DNA from: a virus
Direction: 5' to 3' (one strand)
Virus record (IMG/VR): IMGVR_UViG_3300008267_013330
Location: 1-50,092 of that record
DNA: 50,092 nt
This document shows positions 7,087 to 12,770 of this stretch, piece by piece (within the stretch, counting starts at the first letter, position 1; each line of letters begins with the position of its first letter). A program made the position numbers and the translations under genes. The notes beneath the pieces were generated by a model. The model was not told the origin of the DNA and did not search any database. It saw only the letters and a list, made by a program, of their open reading frames with translations.

Positions 7087-7151
7087 AAAAGATAAGGGGT
7101 TACACAATGGTACTTGGAAGTATGTAACCTTAAAAAAAAACCTTATCTTTT
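7087..7151 (+). ncRNA. Nested-hairpin leader RNA
   Basis: AAAAGATAAGG (7087-7097) pairs perfectly with CCTTATCTTTT (7141-7151), 11 bp. Directly inside, GGTTAC (7098-7103) pairs with GTAACC (7124-7129), and the loop holds GTACT-TGGA-AGTAT. The element lies between a promoter and tRNA-Glu. It could be a processing signal, a small stable RNA, or an attenuator ending in the T-rich 3' arm. Confidence 0.55.
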
Positions 7152-7155
7152 ATTT

Positions 7156-7227
7156 GCTCCCATCGTCTATCGGTTAGGACATCAGGTTTTCATCCTGAAA
7201 AGCGGGGTTCGATTCCCCGTGGGAGTA
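7156..7227 (+). tRNA. tRNA-Glu (anticodon UUC)
   Basis: A complete cloverleaf of 72 nt. The acceptor GCTCCCA pairs with TGGGAGT (one G-T). The anticodon stem is TCAGG/CCTGA around loop TTTTCAT, and the T-arm is CGGGG-TTCGATT-CCCCG. The CCA end is not encoded. Confidence 0.93.
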
Positions 7228-7487
7228 CGGAAATTAGTTCTTTGAAATATTGAAAAACATTGTAGTTGTAAGAAACGGTAAACTCGTAAAGTGTATCAAC
7301 CTGTTAAATCAAGATAGTGAAACGAGAGTGTGATTTAACTACTAAACTACAGTAAAAATTGTGTTGTTCCCTTGAGAAAGGAATACCAGTTATGAATATA
7401 TTGAAGTATGAGGAATGATAAGGAGGACTTCTCTTAAACATTCATATACTGGTTATCACAGCACAGAGGACTTCTCATCCTCAAATT
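7228..7487 (+). ncRNA. Structured RNA, 5' part of the island
   Basis: This 260-nt stretch has no credible gene but clear RNA folds. TGTAGTT (7261-7267) pairs with AACTACA (7345-7351). GTTAAATCA (7303-7311) pairs with TGATTTAAC (7331-7339), and its loop holds ACGAG (7322-7326) that can pair with CTCGT (7283-7287), a pseudoknot. A second domain pairs ACCAGT/TATGAAT (7385-7397) with ATTCATA/ACTGGT (7440-7453). GAGGACTTCTC-like sequence occurs twice near 7423 and 7467. It begins right after a boxA-like site. Confidence 0.6.
7237..7249 (+). promoter_or_regulatory. boxA-like antitermination motif
   Basis: GTTCTTTGAAATA occurs here, again at 10864, and as GTTCTTTGATTTA at 17287, each time directly before a structured RNA. 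It resembles the NusB/S10 boxA of rRNA leaders. Confidence 0.5.
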
Positions 7488-7561
7488 GCACCCGTAGCTT
7501 AGCTGAATAGAGCAACTCACTTCTAATGAGTAGGTCCCAGGTTTGAATCCTGGCGGGTGTA
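7488..7561 (+). tRNA. tRNA-Arg (anticodon UCU)
   Basis: A complete 74-nt cloverleaf. The acceptor GCACCCG pairs with CGGGTGT, the anticodon stem ACTCA/TGAGT surrounds CTTCTAA, and the T-arm is CCAGG-TTTGAAT-CCTGG. It reads AGA, a codon heavily used in this AT-rich sequence. CCA is not encoded. Confidence 0.93.
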
Positions 7562-7778
7562 CTGGGAGTGCATACAGTAGAGTTCAGTTTGAGAGCCGAG
7601 TGTACCAAGCACTTAAAAGATGGGTACAAGGAATCAAATCGTTTATTCAGTTTAAGGCGAGAAAAACTGACGTTTGGGAGAGATGGTTGTCGGACAACCT
7701 ACACCCGTGATGTTAGTGGGCTTGATCACCCCTTTCACGTAAATCGTGACGAAACTTACCCAGGGAGTAGTCACACAT

Positions 7779-7870
7779 AGTCAGGTTGGATACAAGGTCG
7801 GTTCGAGTCCGATGGCAGACATGGATGTCAGGTAGCCCCTTGGAGAGAGGTTCGATTCCTCTCCTGACTA
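7779..7870 (+). other. tRNA-like element (possible tRNA-Ser CGA without a normal D-arm)
   Basis: AGTCAGG pairs with CCTGACT, followed by discriminator A. A perfect T-arm AGAGG-TTCGATT-CCTCT lies exactly where a tRNA would have it. An inner hairpin GTCGG-TTCGAGT-CCGAT would read CGA as an anticodon, and GACAT-GG-ATGTC could be a long variable arm. Only 11 nt separate the acceptor strand from that hairpin, too few for a D-arm. It may be a degenerate tRNA or a tRNA mimic inside the larger RNA. Confidence 0.4.
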
Positions 7871-8086
7871 CAAAAACACATAAACTTCAGTTCCCACACA
7901 GCGGTGAGGCGGGCTAAGCTAGATACAATTTCTCGGGGCTGGGAGTAGAAGGCTGAAGAATGTGTTTTAAATAGTCAGGTGGCGGATGGGTAGACGCAGA
8001 GGTGAGGGGTATAAAACAAAGGGCAGGGCACAAGTCCGTTTACGGAACTGAACATTGGGAGAGGTCGAGGAACTTCCATTACCCCG

Positions 8087-8098
8087 ATGACTTTTTTT
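8087..8098 (+). terminator. T-run ending the RNA island
   Basis: A run of seven T follows the closing strand TGACT of the last RNA helix, a plausible intrinsic stop for the island transcript. Confidence 0.45.
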
Positions 8099-8109
8099 GA
8101 AACTTTAAC

Positions 8110-8119
8110 ATATTTATAG
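8110..8119 (+). promoter_or_regulatory. ATATTTATAG motif upstream of ferritin
   Basis: ATATTTATAG lies 13 nt upstream of the ATG at 8133, a member of the recurrent ATATTTAT(T/A) start-proximal set. Confidence 0.4.
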
Positions 8120-8132
8120 ATAAAATAATGTT

Positions 8133-8750
8133 ATGGATAAAAATGTGAAAACAAGAACTAATTTTATTGTAGACGAACTACTTAAAAAAAGTAGGATTTT
8201 AGAGCAAGACGATGAACAACAAAACGAACCTGAAAAACAAGAAACAAAAACAAGTGGTGAACCTGAACTTTATAAATTAAGTCCTAAGGTAGTTGAAATA
8301 CTTACAAATAGAATTAAAGACGAGTATTACGCACACTATCTTTATAGAACAGCGGCAAATTGGTGTCAAGATATGAACTATAAAAAAGCGGCAGCTTTCT
8401 TTGAGGAAGATGCAAACAAAGAATTGGAACACGCACAATCAATTCAAAAGTATTTGGCAGATTTTAACATTGTTATTAAAATGCCACAATCCGAAACTTC
8501 TTTTGAATTTGATAGTCTATTAGATATTATTTATAAAGCTTATGATTTTGAGTTGGCTTTAATGAAAAGTTACAACAAAGACTCACAAGATGTTTTTCAA
8601 GAAGATTTAACCACGTTTGATTTCTTACAACAATTTAGAGAAATTCAAAAAGAGTCAGTGGTTGAGTTTAATGATTTCATCAATGGAGCTAATTTGGTTA
8701 ACAAGGGGGATAAATTCCAAATTCTTTATTTTGAACAAACTTATTTTTAA
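8133..8750 (+). CDS. Ferritin-like protein with an N-terminal extension
   Basis: The 205-residue protein has a ferritin four-helix domain from about residue 50. DEYYAHYLYRTAANWC is at 63-78 (Glu64), and FFEEDANKELEHAQ at 89-102 gives the Glu97/His100 pair. A Glu near 140 and FLQQFREIQKES at 164-175 with Gln172 follow. These are the ferroxidase-type positions of bacterial ferritins, so iron oxidation and storage is likely. Unlike typical ferritins it has about 50 extra N-terminal residues containing RILE-QDDE, which looks like the hydrophobic-x-Glu cargo peptide of other genes here. A hairpin terminator follows. Confidence 0.8.
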   Translation: MDKNVKTRTNFIVDELLKKSRILEQDDEQQNEPEKQETKTSGEPELYKLSPKVVEILTNRIKDEYYAHYLYRTAANWCQDMNYKKAAAFFEEDANKELEHAQSIQKYLADFNIVIKMPQSETSFEFDSLLDIIYKAYDFELALMKSYNKDSQDVFQEDLTTFDFLQQFREIQKESVVEFNDFINGANLVNKGDKFQILYFEQTYF

Positions 8751-8767
8751 AATAAAGAATTTTTAAT

Positions 8768-8801
8768 AAAAACCCCTTTCAGAGATGTTAGGGGTTTTTT
8801 T
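8768..8801 (+). terminator. Intrinsic terminator after ferritin
   Basis: AAAAACCCCT (8768-8777) pairs with AGGGGTTTTT (8790-8799), followed by further T. Confidence 0.8.
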
Positions 8802-8843
8802 ATTTAAAAAATAATTAATATTTTTGCCTAAATTATAATTTAT

Positions 8844-8990
8844 ATGTATCGAATTAAATCAAAAAAAGACGGTTACGGTAACAAATATTATAAAATCCAA
8901 AAGAAGTTCTTTATCTTTTGGTTTACTATACTAGAGTATGGTGATTATGAACACACTAAAAAAGTTTTAGTTGAGTTAAAAAAAGAATAA
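8844..8990 (+). CDS. Small hypothetical protein
   Basis: A 48-residue frame (MYRIKSKKDGYGN...) with a basic start and an aromatic core KKFFIFWFTILEYGDYE. A TATTTTTG promoter-like element lies about 18 nt upstream. It looks like a small single-domain phage protein; function unknown. Confidence 0.5.
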   Translation: MYRIKSKKDGYGNKYYKIQKKFFIFWFTILEYGDYEHTKKVLVELKKE

Positions 8991-9013
8991 AATATTTTTA
9001 AAATAAAGTTCTT

Positions 9014-9523
9014 ATGAGAGTGTTGGTATTAAATATGGATTATAGCCCAATCAATATAACTACTTTACAACAAGGGTTTAAATTAGTTTTTAAAGGTAAG
9101 GCTGAAATAATCAGTCACGAAAAAGATAACCCAATATTAACGGAAAAGAAAAAGTATATCAGGCCAACTGTTATTAGGTTACTTAGATATATAACTTTGC
9201 CTTTTAGAAAAGTTAATTTAAATAGGCAAAATGTATTTAGACGTGATGACCATAAATGTGTTTATTGTGGTGATAAAGAAAATTTAACTTTAGACCATGT
9301 TGTACCTAGGTCAAAAGGTGGTTCTAATACATGGGACAACTTGTTAACTTGTTGTGGTAGTTGTAATGTTAAAAAAGGTGATAAAGATGTGGATTCATTT
9401 TTAAATGAGTATGGGTTAACTATGCATCACAAACCCTTTAAACCAACATATCTATACTTTGTTGAGAAAATAAATAAGGTTAATTCAGATTGGAAACAAT
9501 TTGTTGGAATAGTAAATTATTAA
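9014..9523 (+). CDS. HNH endonuclease
   Basis: The 169-residue protein has the conserved N-terminal block VLVLNMDYSPINI and a C-terminal HNH domain. CVYCG (Cys82, Cys85), LTLDHVVPRSKGG (Asp94-His95), WDNLLTCC with Asn109, and CGSCN (Cys114/Cys117) form a zinc-stabilised beta-beta-alpha metal site. This subfamily is widespread in Bacteroidota and phages. Its role could be homing, packaging-associated nicking or general DNA cleavage; the free-standing position does not decide. Confidence 0.88.
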   Translation: MRVLVLNMDYSPINITTLQQGFKLVFKGKAEIISHEKDNPILTEKKKYIRPTVIRLLRYITLPFRKVNLNRQNVFRRDDHKCVYCGDKENLTLDHVVPRSKGGSNTWDNLLTCCGSCNVKKGDKDVDSFLNEYGLTMHHKPFKPTYLYFVEKINKVNSDWKQFVGIVNY

Positions 9524-9526
9524 AAA

Positions 9527-9703
9527 ATGGAATTTGAACAAGGAAAAGATTATTACCTTGAGGATGGGAGAATAATCTTAACAGAAAGGTATTTAAAAAA
9601 ACGCGGAAAATGTTGTGGGTCAGGTTGTAGGCATTGTCCTTATGACCCACAACACATTAAAGGTAACCAAAATATTAAACCTAATGTGACTAATAAAAAA
9701 TAG
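9527..9703 (+). CDS. DUF5522-like small Cys-rich protein
   Basis: A 58-residue frame with the signature RGKCCGSGCRHCPYDP at about 26-41, matching the DUF5522-type motif (CCGSGCRHCPY). The Cys cluster suggests metal or iron-sulfur binding. It starts 3 nt after the HNH stop. The family is of unknown function and common in Bacteroidota. Confidence 0.75.
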   Translation: MEFEQGKDYYLEDGRIILTERYLKKRGKCCGSGCRHCPYDPQHIKGNQNIKPNVTNKK

Positions 9704-9706
9704 TTA

Positions 9707-9720
9707 GATATTTATTAATA
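9707..9720 (+). promoter_or_regulatory. GATATTTATTAATA motif abutting a GTG start
   Basis: The motif ends at the base before the GTG at 9721. It is nearly identical to the one at 42828-42840, which also abuts a GTG start. Confidence 0.45.
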
Positions 9721-10500
9721 GTGAAATTATTTGAGATATACAAAGATATGATGGCATCAGAAGTTTGGTCAAAATTTGACCAATACTTAGCCAATGAAAC
9801 TTCTTTAAATGAAGTTGATGCTGTCAATATTAATGATTTATTAGATCAGGCTAATTTTTTAATATTTGAAGCTTTTGGTATTAACCCATCAGAAAGTGGT
9901 AAATACTTTATTGGTGGGTCAGCCAGATTATTTAAAAACCCTAAAAACCCGATGTTATTAAAATTACTTAATGAAATAGATAAATCATTCCCTTTAACTA
10001 TTGGTGATTTGGATGTTGTAGTTCCAGGAAAAGAAGAATGGGAAACCTTATATAATAATTACACTAACAAAGATTCAGAATTTTTAAAAAAACTAGCTCA
10101 AAAAATAGGTGAAGAAAACATACCCATTATAATGGAAAGGTTTAAAAAACAATGGAAACAATATGGTGGTAAAATATATAGACCTGGAGCAACTAAAGAT
10201 GGGTTAAAATTATCAAATAATGATATTGAAGCATTTGATGATTGGAGACCTGATTTAGCTAAAGACGCTAAAGATATTAGTGTTAGATCTACAAATGAGA
10301 TTTTAGGTGATTCTGTTAAAGTTGGTGGGTATTACTATATGAGTATATACGATGTTTTTGATTATAAATCAAAATTGGGTAGGGAAAAAGAGGCCGCAAT
10401 AGTTAAATTACTAGAAAAATTCTTAGACGGTTCACAAACACCACAAGAAGCTGAAATGTTATTTAAACAAATTAGAAATATTCTTGGCCAACAAAAATAA
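9721..10500 (+). CDS. Nucleotidyltransferase-fold phage protein
   Basis: The 259-residue protein starts at GTG. It has YFIGGSARLF at 62-71 followed by IGDLDVVVP at 94-102, the GG(S)..DxD layout of the polymerase-beta-like nucleotidyltransferase fold. The rest is helical. A distant counterpart is at 22060-23514 (LAGGAVAN..NDVDLF). The transferred nucleotide and the target are unknown; tRNA, protein and small-molecule substrates are all known for the fold. Start chosen because the GATATTTATTAATA motif sits immediately before it. Confidence 0.6.
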   Translation: MKLFEIYKDMMASEVWSKFDQYLANETSLNEVDAVNINDLLDQANFLIFEAFGINPSESGKYFIGGSARLFKNPKNPMLLKLLNEIDKSFPLTIGDLDVVVPGKEEWETLYNNYTNKDSEFLKKLAQKIGEENIPIIMERFKKQWKQYGGKIYRPGATKDGLKLSNNDIEAFDDWRPDLAKDAKDISVRSTNEILGDSVKVGGYYYMSIYDVFDYKSKLGREKEAAIVKLLEKFLDGSQTPQEAEMLFKQIRNILGQQK

Positions 10501-10506
10501 TCTTAT

Positions 10507-10514
10507 TATATTTG
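10507..10514 (+). promoter_or_regulatory. Bacteroidota -7 element TATATTTG
   Basis: TATATTTG lies 4 nt upstream of the GTG at 10519, again the near-leaderless spacing. Confidence 0.55.
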
Positions 10515-10518
10515 TTTT

Positions 10519-10821
10519 GTGAAAGGAAGAAATTACTTTAATTGGTTTACGGATGAAGAAAAGCACAATTGGTTAGGTGAGTTTTTCCATCAATATGATG
10601 GGGAAGACTATACATTAATTTATGAAAAGTTTAATTCTTTTATGGGTAGAAATTTTCCCAATTATTATATCTTCTTTTTTTTATCTTTTGATTTAAAAAC
10701 TTCATTAAAAGGTGAAAGTTATTGGGTGAAAATTTATAATAAGTACAAAAAATATGATAACTTAAATGTTAAACCGGGTTTTAGTCTTATTAGTAATATA
10801 ACAAAACCAAAAATTTTTTAA
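10519..10821 (+). CDS. Hypothetical protein
   Basis: A 100-residue protein starting at GTG, aromatic-rich (FNWFTDEEKHNWLGEFFHQYDGEDY). It has no known motif. It has its own promoter and is followed by the tRNA-Leu transcription unit. Confidence 0.6.
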   Translation: MKGRNYFNWFTDEEKHNWLGEFFHQYDGEDYTLIYEKFNSFMGRNFPNYYIFFFLSFDLKTSLKGESYWVKIYNKYKKYDNLNVKPGFSLISNITKPKIF

Positions 10822-10827
10822 AACTAC

Positions 10828-10858
10828 TTGTCAAATTAAAAAAAAGTTTTTAAATTTG
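10828..10858 (+). promoter_or_regulatory. Promoter of the second tRNA cluster
   Basis: TTG (10828-10830) and TAAATTTG (10851-10858) are 20 nt apart, a good -33/-7 Bacteroidota pair. The boxA-like GTTCTTTGAAATA follows at 10864. Confidence 0.7.
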
Positions 10859-10863
10859 TATCA

Positions 10864-10876
10864 GTTCTTTGAAATA
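10864..10876 (+). promoter_or_regulatory. boxA-like motif
   Basis: GTTCTTTGAAATA, identical to 7237-7249, ends 1 nt before the tRNA acceptor stem. Confidence 0.5.
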
Positions 10877-10877
10877 T

Positions 10878-11109
10878 ATCTAAGTGGCGAAATTGGTAGA
10901 CGCTTATGGTTTAGGTTTGTATTAGGTGAAAAATGGTTGGTCGCGAACATAGAGTTACCTATATGACTCTATAATATAATATAGGAAATTAATATATAGA
11001 TGAATAATATAACATAGAATTTCAAATCCTAATTATAACCTAAACGCATATAAACCGAAAAAACTTTGTTTTGATTAGGTTTGTGTTGGTTCGAATCCAT
11101 CCTTAGATA
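10878..11109 (+). tRNA. tRNA-Leu-like gene (UAG) with a long insertion
   Basis: The acceptor ATCTAAG/CTTAGAT, a Leu-type D-arm GCG-AAATTGGTAGA-CGC, a possible anticodon loop TTTAGGT (UAG) and a T-arm GTTGG-TTCGAAT-CCATC are all present. The locus is 232 nt instead of about 85. The extra sequence folds: TTTAGGTT..ATTAGG (10910-10926) pairs with CCTAAT..AACCTAAA (11028-11044), and ATAGAGT pairs with ACTCTAT. TTAGGTTTGT is repeated at 10911 and 11075. No group I core was seen by eye. Confidence 0.6.
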
Positions 11110-11114
11110 CTTAC

Positions 11115-11187
11115 CGCGGGATGTGGAAGTTGGTTATCCGCCTAGTCTCATAAGCTAGGATCGCAGGTTCGAGTCCTGCTCCCGCAA
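11115..11187 (+). tRNA. tRNA-Met (CAU), initiator-like
   Basis: A complete 73-nt cloverleaf. The anticodon loop is CTCATAA, the stem CTAGT/GCTAG, and the T-arm GCAGG-TTCGAGT-CCTGC. The first acceptor pair is C1 with A72, the mismatch that marks bacterial initiator tRNA. The anticodon stem lacks the usual three G-C pairs, so initiator identity is likely but not certain. Confidence 0.85.
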
Positions 11188-11203
11188 CTAAAAAATTTAT
11201 ATT

Positions 11204-11413
11204 ATGAAAAAATTTCTTTTATTGTTATTATCTTGGTCCTTGTCATTCTCTATTGTTTGGATAGGTTTAGGATTATTTCAATATTACTTACAATCAGAAT
11301 CTTCATTTGGTAATTTTATTGTCGGTTTAATAGGGTTTTTAATAGCAGTAAATCCAGCAATGGAAACGTGGGAGAAATTATTTGAACATTGGTTCAAAAT
11401 AAAAGATAAATAG
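11204..11413 (+). CDS. Small two-TM membrane protein, paralogue of 6740-6934
   Basis: A 69-residue protein with two membrane segments (about 4-26 and 37-53), the shared FIVGLIGFLI and NPAMETWEKLF pattern, and a basic C-terminus. It starts 16 nt after tRNA-Met, and its paralogue lies just upstream of the first RNA island. Function unknown. Confidence 0.6.
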   Translation: MKKFLLLLLSWSLSFSIVWIGLGLFQYYLQSESSFGNFIVGLIGFLIAVNPAMETWEKLFEHWFKIKDK

Positions 11414-11433
11414 TAATTTTAAAAATTAAATAA

Positions 11434-11622
11434 ATGAAAGTTAGAACTTTAAACGAATTGAGACAAGAAAAAGAATTTGGTTATAAACAACCAACTAAAA
11501 AAATTGTTATTAACTCTGAACCTAATTTAGATTCTAAAGAGGTGATCAAGTTAATTAAACAATACCCAAACGATTATGAATTAGGTGGTGCTTTAAGAAA
11601 GTATTACCTAAATAAAAAATAG
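11434..11622 (+). CDS. Hypothetical protein
   Basis: A 62-residue basic protein with a motif-like end SKEVIKLIKQYPNDYELGGALRK-type helix-turn. It may share the transcript with the membrane protein upstream. No family recognised. Confidence 0.55.
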   Translation: MKVRTLNELRQEKEFGYKQPTKKIVINSEPNLDSKEVIKLIKQYPNDYELGGALRKYYLNKK

Positions 11623-11655
11623 TTGACAAATTTGGTTTTAACATTATATTTATTA
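11623..11655 (+). promoter_or_regulatory. Promoter TTGACA-N-TATATTTATTA
   Basis: TTG (11623-11625) lies 19 nt before TATATTTA (11645-11652). The -7 part reads A instead of the final G and merges with an ATATTTATTA motif. Confidence 0.5.
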
Positions 11656-11669
11656 AAAAAAAATAAAAT

Positions 11670-12125
11670 ATGGATTATTTTGGGTTTAATAATATGGATG
11701 ATGAATTATTTAGAAGGGAGTTTTTAAATTTTTTAAATCAACACCAGCAAAAAATGAATAATTTCATGAAAAGAATGTATGGTTTTGATGAAAGAAAAGA
11801 TTATAAAAGTACTCCAGATGATTTTTTAAATAAAATTTTAAACAAATTAAATAATACTGATTTTGACATCCAAAAAATAGATGATGAAACTGGTCTTTGG
11901 GAGAAAAAAAGTTGGCAATCACCAGATGGTTCTACAAGTTACACTTCGTTTACTAGAGATTTTAATCCCTACCAACCGCCAAAAGAAAGTAAAAAATCTT
12001 TTGATGAAAACTCTGAGACAATAGAACTTTTAAAAGAAAAGTTAAATCAATCTATTGAAATCGAAGATTATGAAAGTGCAGCTAAAATAAGAGATTTAAT
12101 TAAAAGTTTAGAAAAGAAAAAATAA
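11670..12125 (+). CDS. UVR-motif protein
   Basis: The 151-residue protein ends in a UvrB/UvrC-type UVR motif, LKEKLNQSIEIEDYESAAKIRDLI at about 120-143. This is a helical hairpin that in UvrB and UvrC mediates their contact and in McsA-like proteins mediates kinase binding. The N-terminal 110 residues are helical then Trp/Ser/Thr-rich and match no family. It could be an adaptor rather than a repair enzyme. A terminator follows. Confidence 0.65.
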   Translation: MDYFGFNNMDDELFRREFLNFLNQHQQKMNNFMKRMYGFDERKDYKSTPDDFLNKILNKLNNTDFDIQKIDDETGLWEKKSWQSPDGSTSYTSFTRDFNPYQPPKESKKSFDENSETIELLKEKLNQSIEIEDYESAAKIRDLIKSLEKKK

Positions 12126-12135
12126 AAATAAAAAT

Positions 12136-12160
12136 AACCCATCCTTAAAATGGGTTTTTT
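12136..12160 (+). terminator. Intrinsic terminator
   Basis: AACCCA (12136-12141) pairs with TGGGTT (12151-12156), followed by TTTT. Confidence 0.7.
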
Positions 12161-12196
12161 ATTTACATTAATTTTTTTAAAATTAGATTAAATTCT

Positions 12197-12658
12197 ATGA
12201 TACCTAGTAAAAAAATTAAAAGAATTAAGTCTGATTTAGTATTAAGTGAAACACAATCATATGGTTATAAAAATTTATTACACATAGATTGTGGCGATAA
12301 AAAAATATTTTGGTGGGTAGAATTTGAAAAACCACAGAACTATAGGTTTATAAAAAATAATAAAACAAAAAATTATAAATCAATTATAGTTAGGTTTATT
12401 GAACCTTTTGAAAGAAAAGAAAACTATTTTGATGATTTGTACGAATTGTTAAGAGAGTTTTTAAACACAAAAAAAAGTTTTGGTACAACTATTGAAGTAT
12501 ATGATAAAGAAAATATAGTTACTAGTAATTATAATTTTTTTAACTGTTTAATATCATCTATACATTTACCAGGAGTTAATACTGAATCTAAGATAAATTT
12601 TTTAATTGAGATTAATATGTATTTTGATAATTACAGAAACGTAAATTTTGATTTTTAA
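12197..12658 (+). CDS. Hypothetical protein
   Basis: A 153-residue protein with a mixed alpha/beta profile, basic at the N-terminus (SKKIKRIKSDLV). It has no recognised motif. It is alone between two terminators, convergent with the tail-fibre gene. Confidence 0.6.
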   Translation: MIPSKKIKRIKSDLVLSETQSYGYKNLLHIDCGDKKIFWWVEFEKPQNYRFIKNNKTKNYKSIIVRFIEPFERKENYFDDLYELLREFLNTKKSFGTTIEVYDKENIVTSNYNFFNCLISSIHLPGVNTESKINFLIEINMYFDNYRNVNFDF

Positions 12659-12672
12659 TATATTTAATATTA

Positions 12673-12735
12673 GTTAACAATTATAATCTCACCCCTCATT
12701 TACGTAGATTTAGTTAATATGAGGTTTTTGTTAAC
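12673..12735. terminator. Nested hairpin between convergent genes
   Basis: GTTAACAA (12673-12680) pairs with TTGTTAAC (12728-12735), and inside it CCTCAT pairs with ATGAGG, followed by TTTTTG. Probably terminates the plus-strand gene. Confidence 0.5.
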
Positions 12736-12768
12736 AAAAAAGGGGACTTTTTAGTCCCCCTTTTTTTT
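12736..12768. terminator. Bidirectional terminator
   Basis: AAAAAAGGGGACT pairs with AGTCCCCCTTTTTT around a short T loop. A-run and T-run on opposite sides let it act for both convergent genes. Confidence 0.8.
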
Positions 12769-12770
12769 AT

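Larger units (their letters stand above)
7562..8099 (+). ncRNA. Large ornate structured RNA, main part
   Basis: About 540 nt without a credible gene and visibly richer in G and C than the coding DNA. Visible helices are CTGGG/CCCAG (7562-7566 with 7759-7763), TGTACC/GGTACA with AGTGC/GCACT reaching into its loop, TCAGTTT/AAACTGA, GGTTGT-CGG-ACAACC and TCACG-TAAAT-CGTGA. Further on, AAAACACAT..CTTCAG pairs with CTGAAG..ATGTGTTTT (about 7873-7969), and GGGGTA/TACCCC and AGTCA/TGACT close the 3' domain before a T7 run. Two T-loop hairpins lie at 7797-7813 and 7846-7862. Position next to phage tRNAs recalls GOLLD and ROOL RNAs; membership is unproven. Confidence 0.6.

Noticed and set aside
7568-7780. 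A 70-codon open frame in the RNA island
   Set aside because: It lies over strong RNA helices, uses G/C-rich codons unlike the neighbours, and its product (Arg/Thr/His-rich) has no domain or start context.
10910-11084. Group I intron in tRNA-Leu
   Set aside because: The pairing and size recall an intron, but no P7 or G-binding core could be identified by eye, so it is reported only as an insertion.
7156-11187. Suppressor tRNA or stop-codon reassignment
   Set aside because: None of the visible anticodons (UUC, UCU, UAG, CAU) reads a stop codon; UAG here is an anticodon for Leu CUA. TAA, TAG and TGA all end genes normally.
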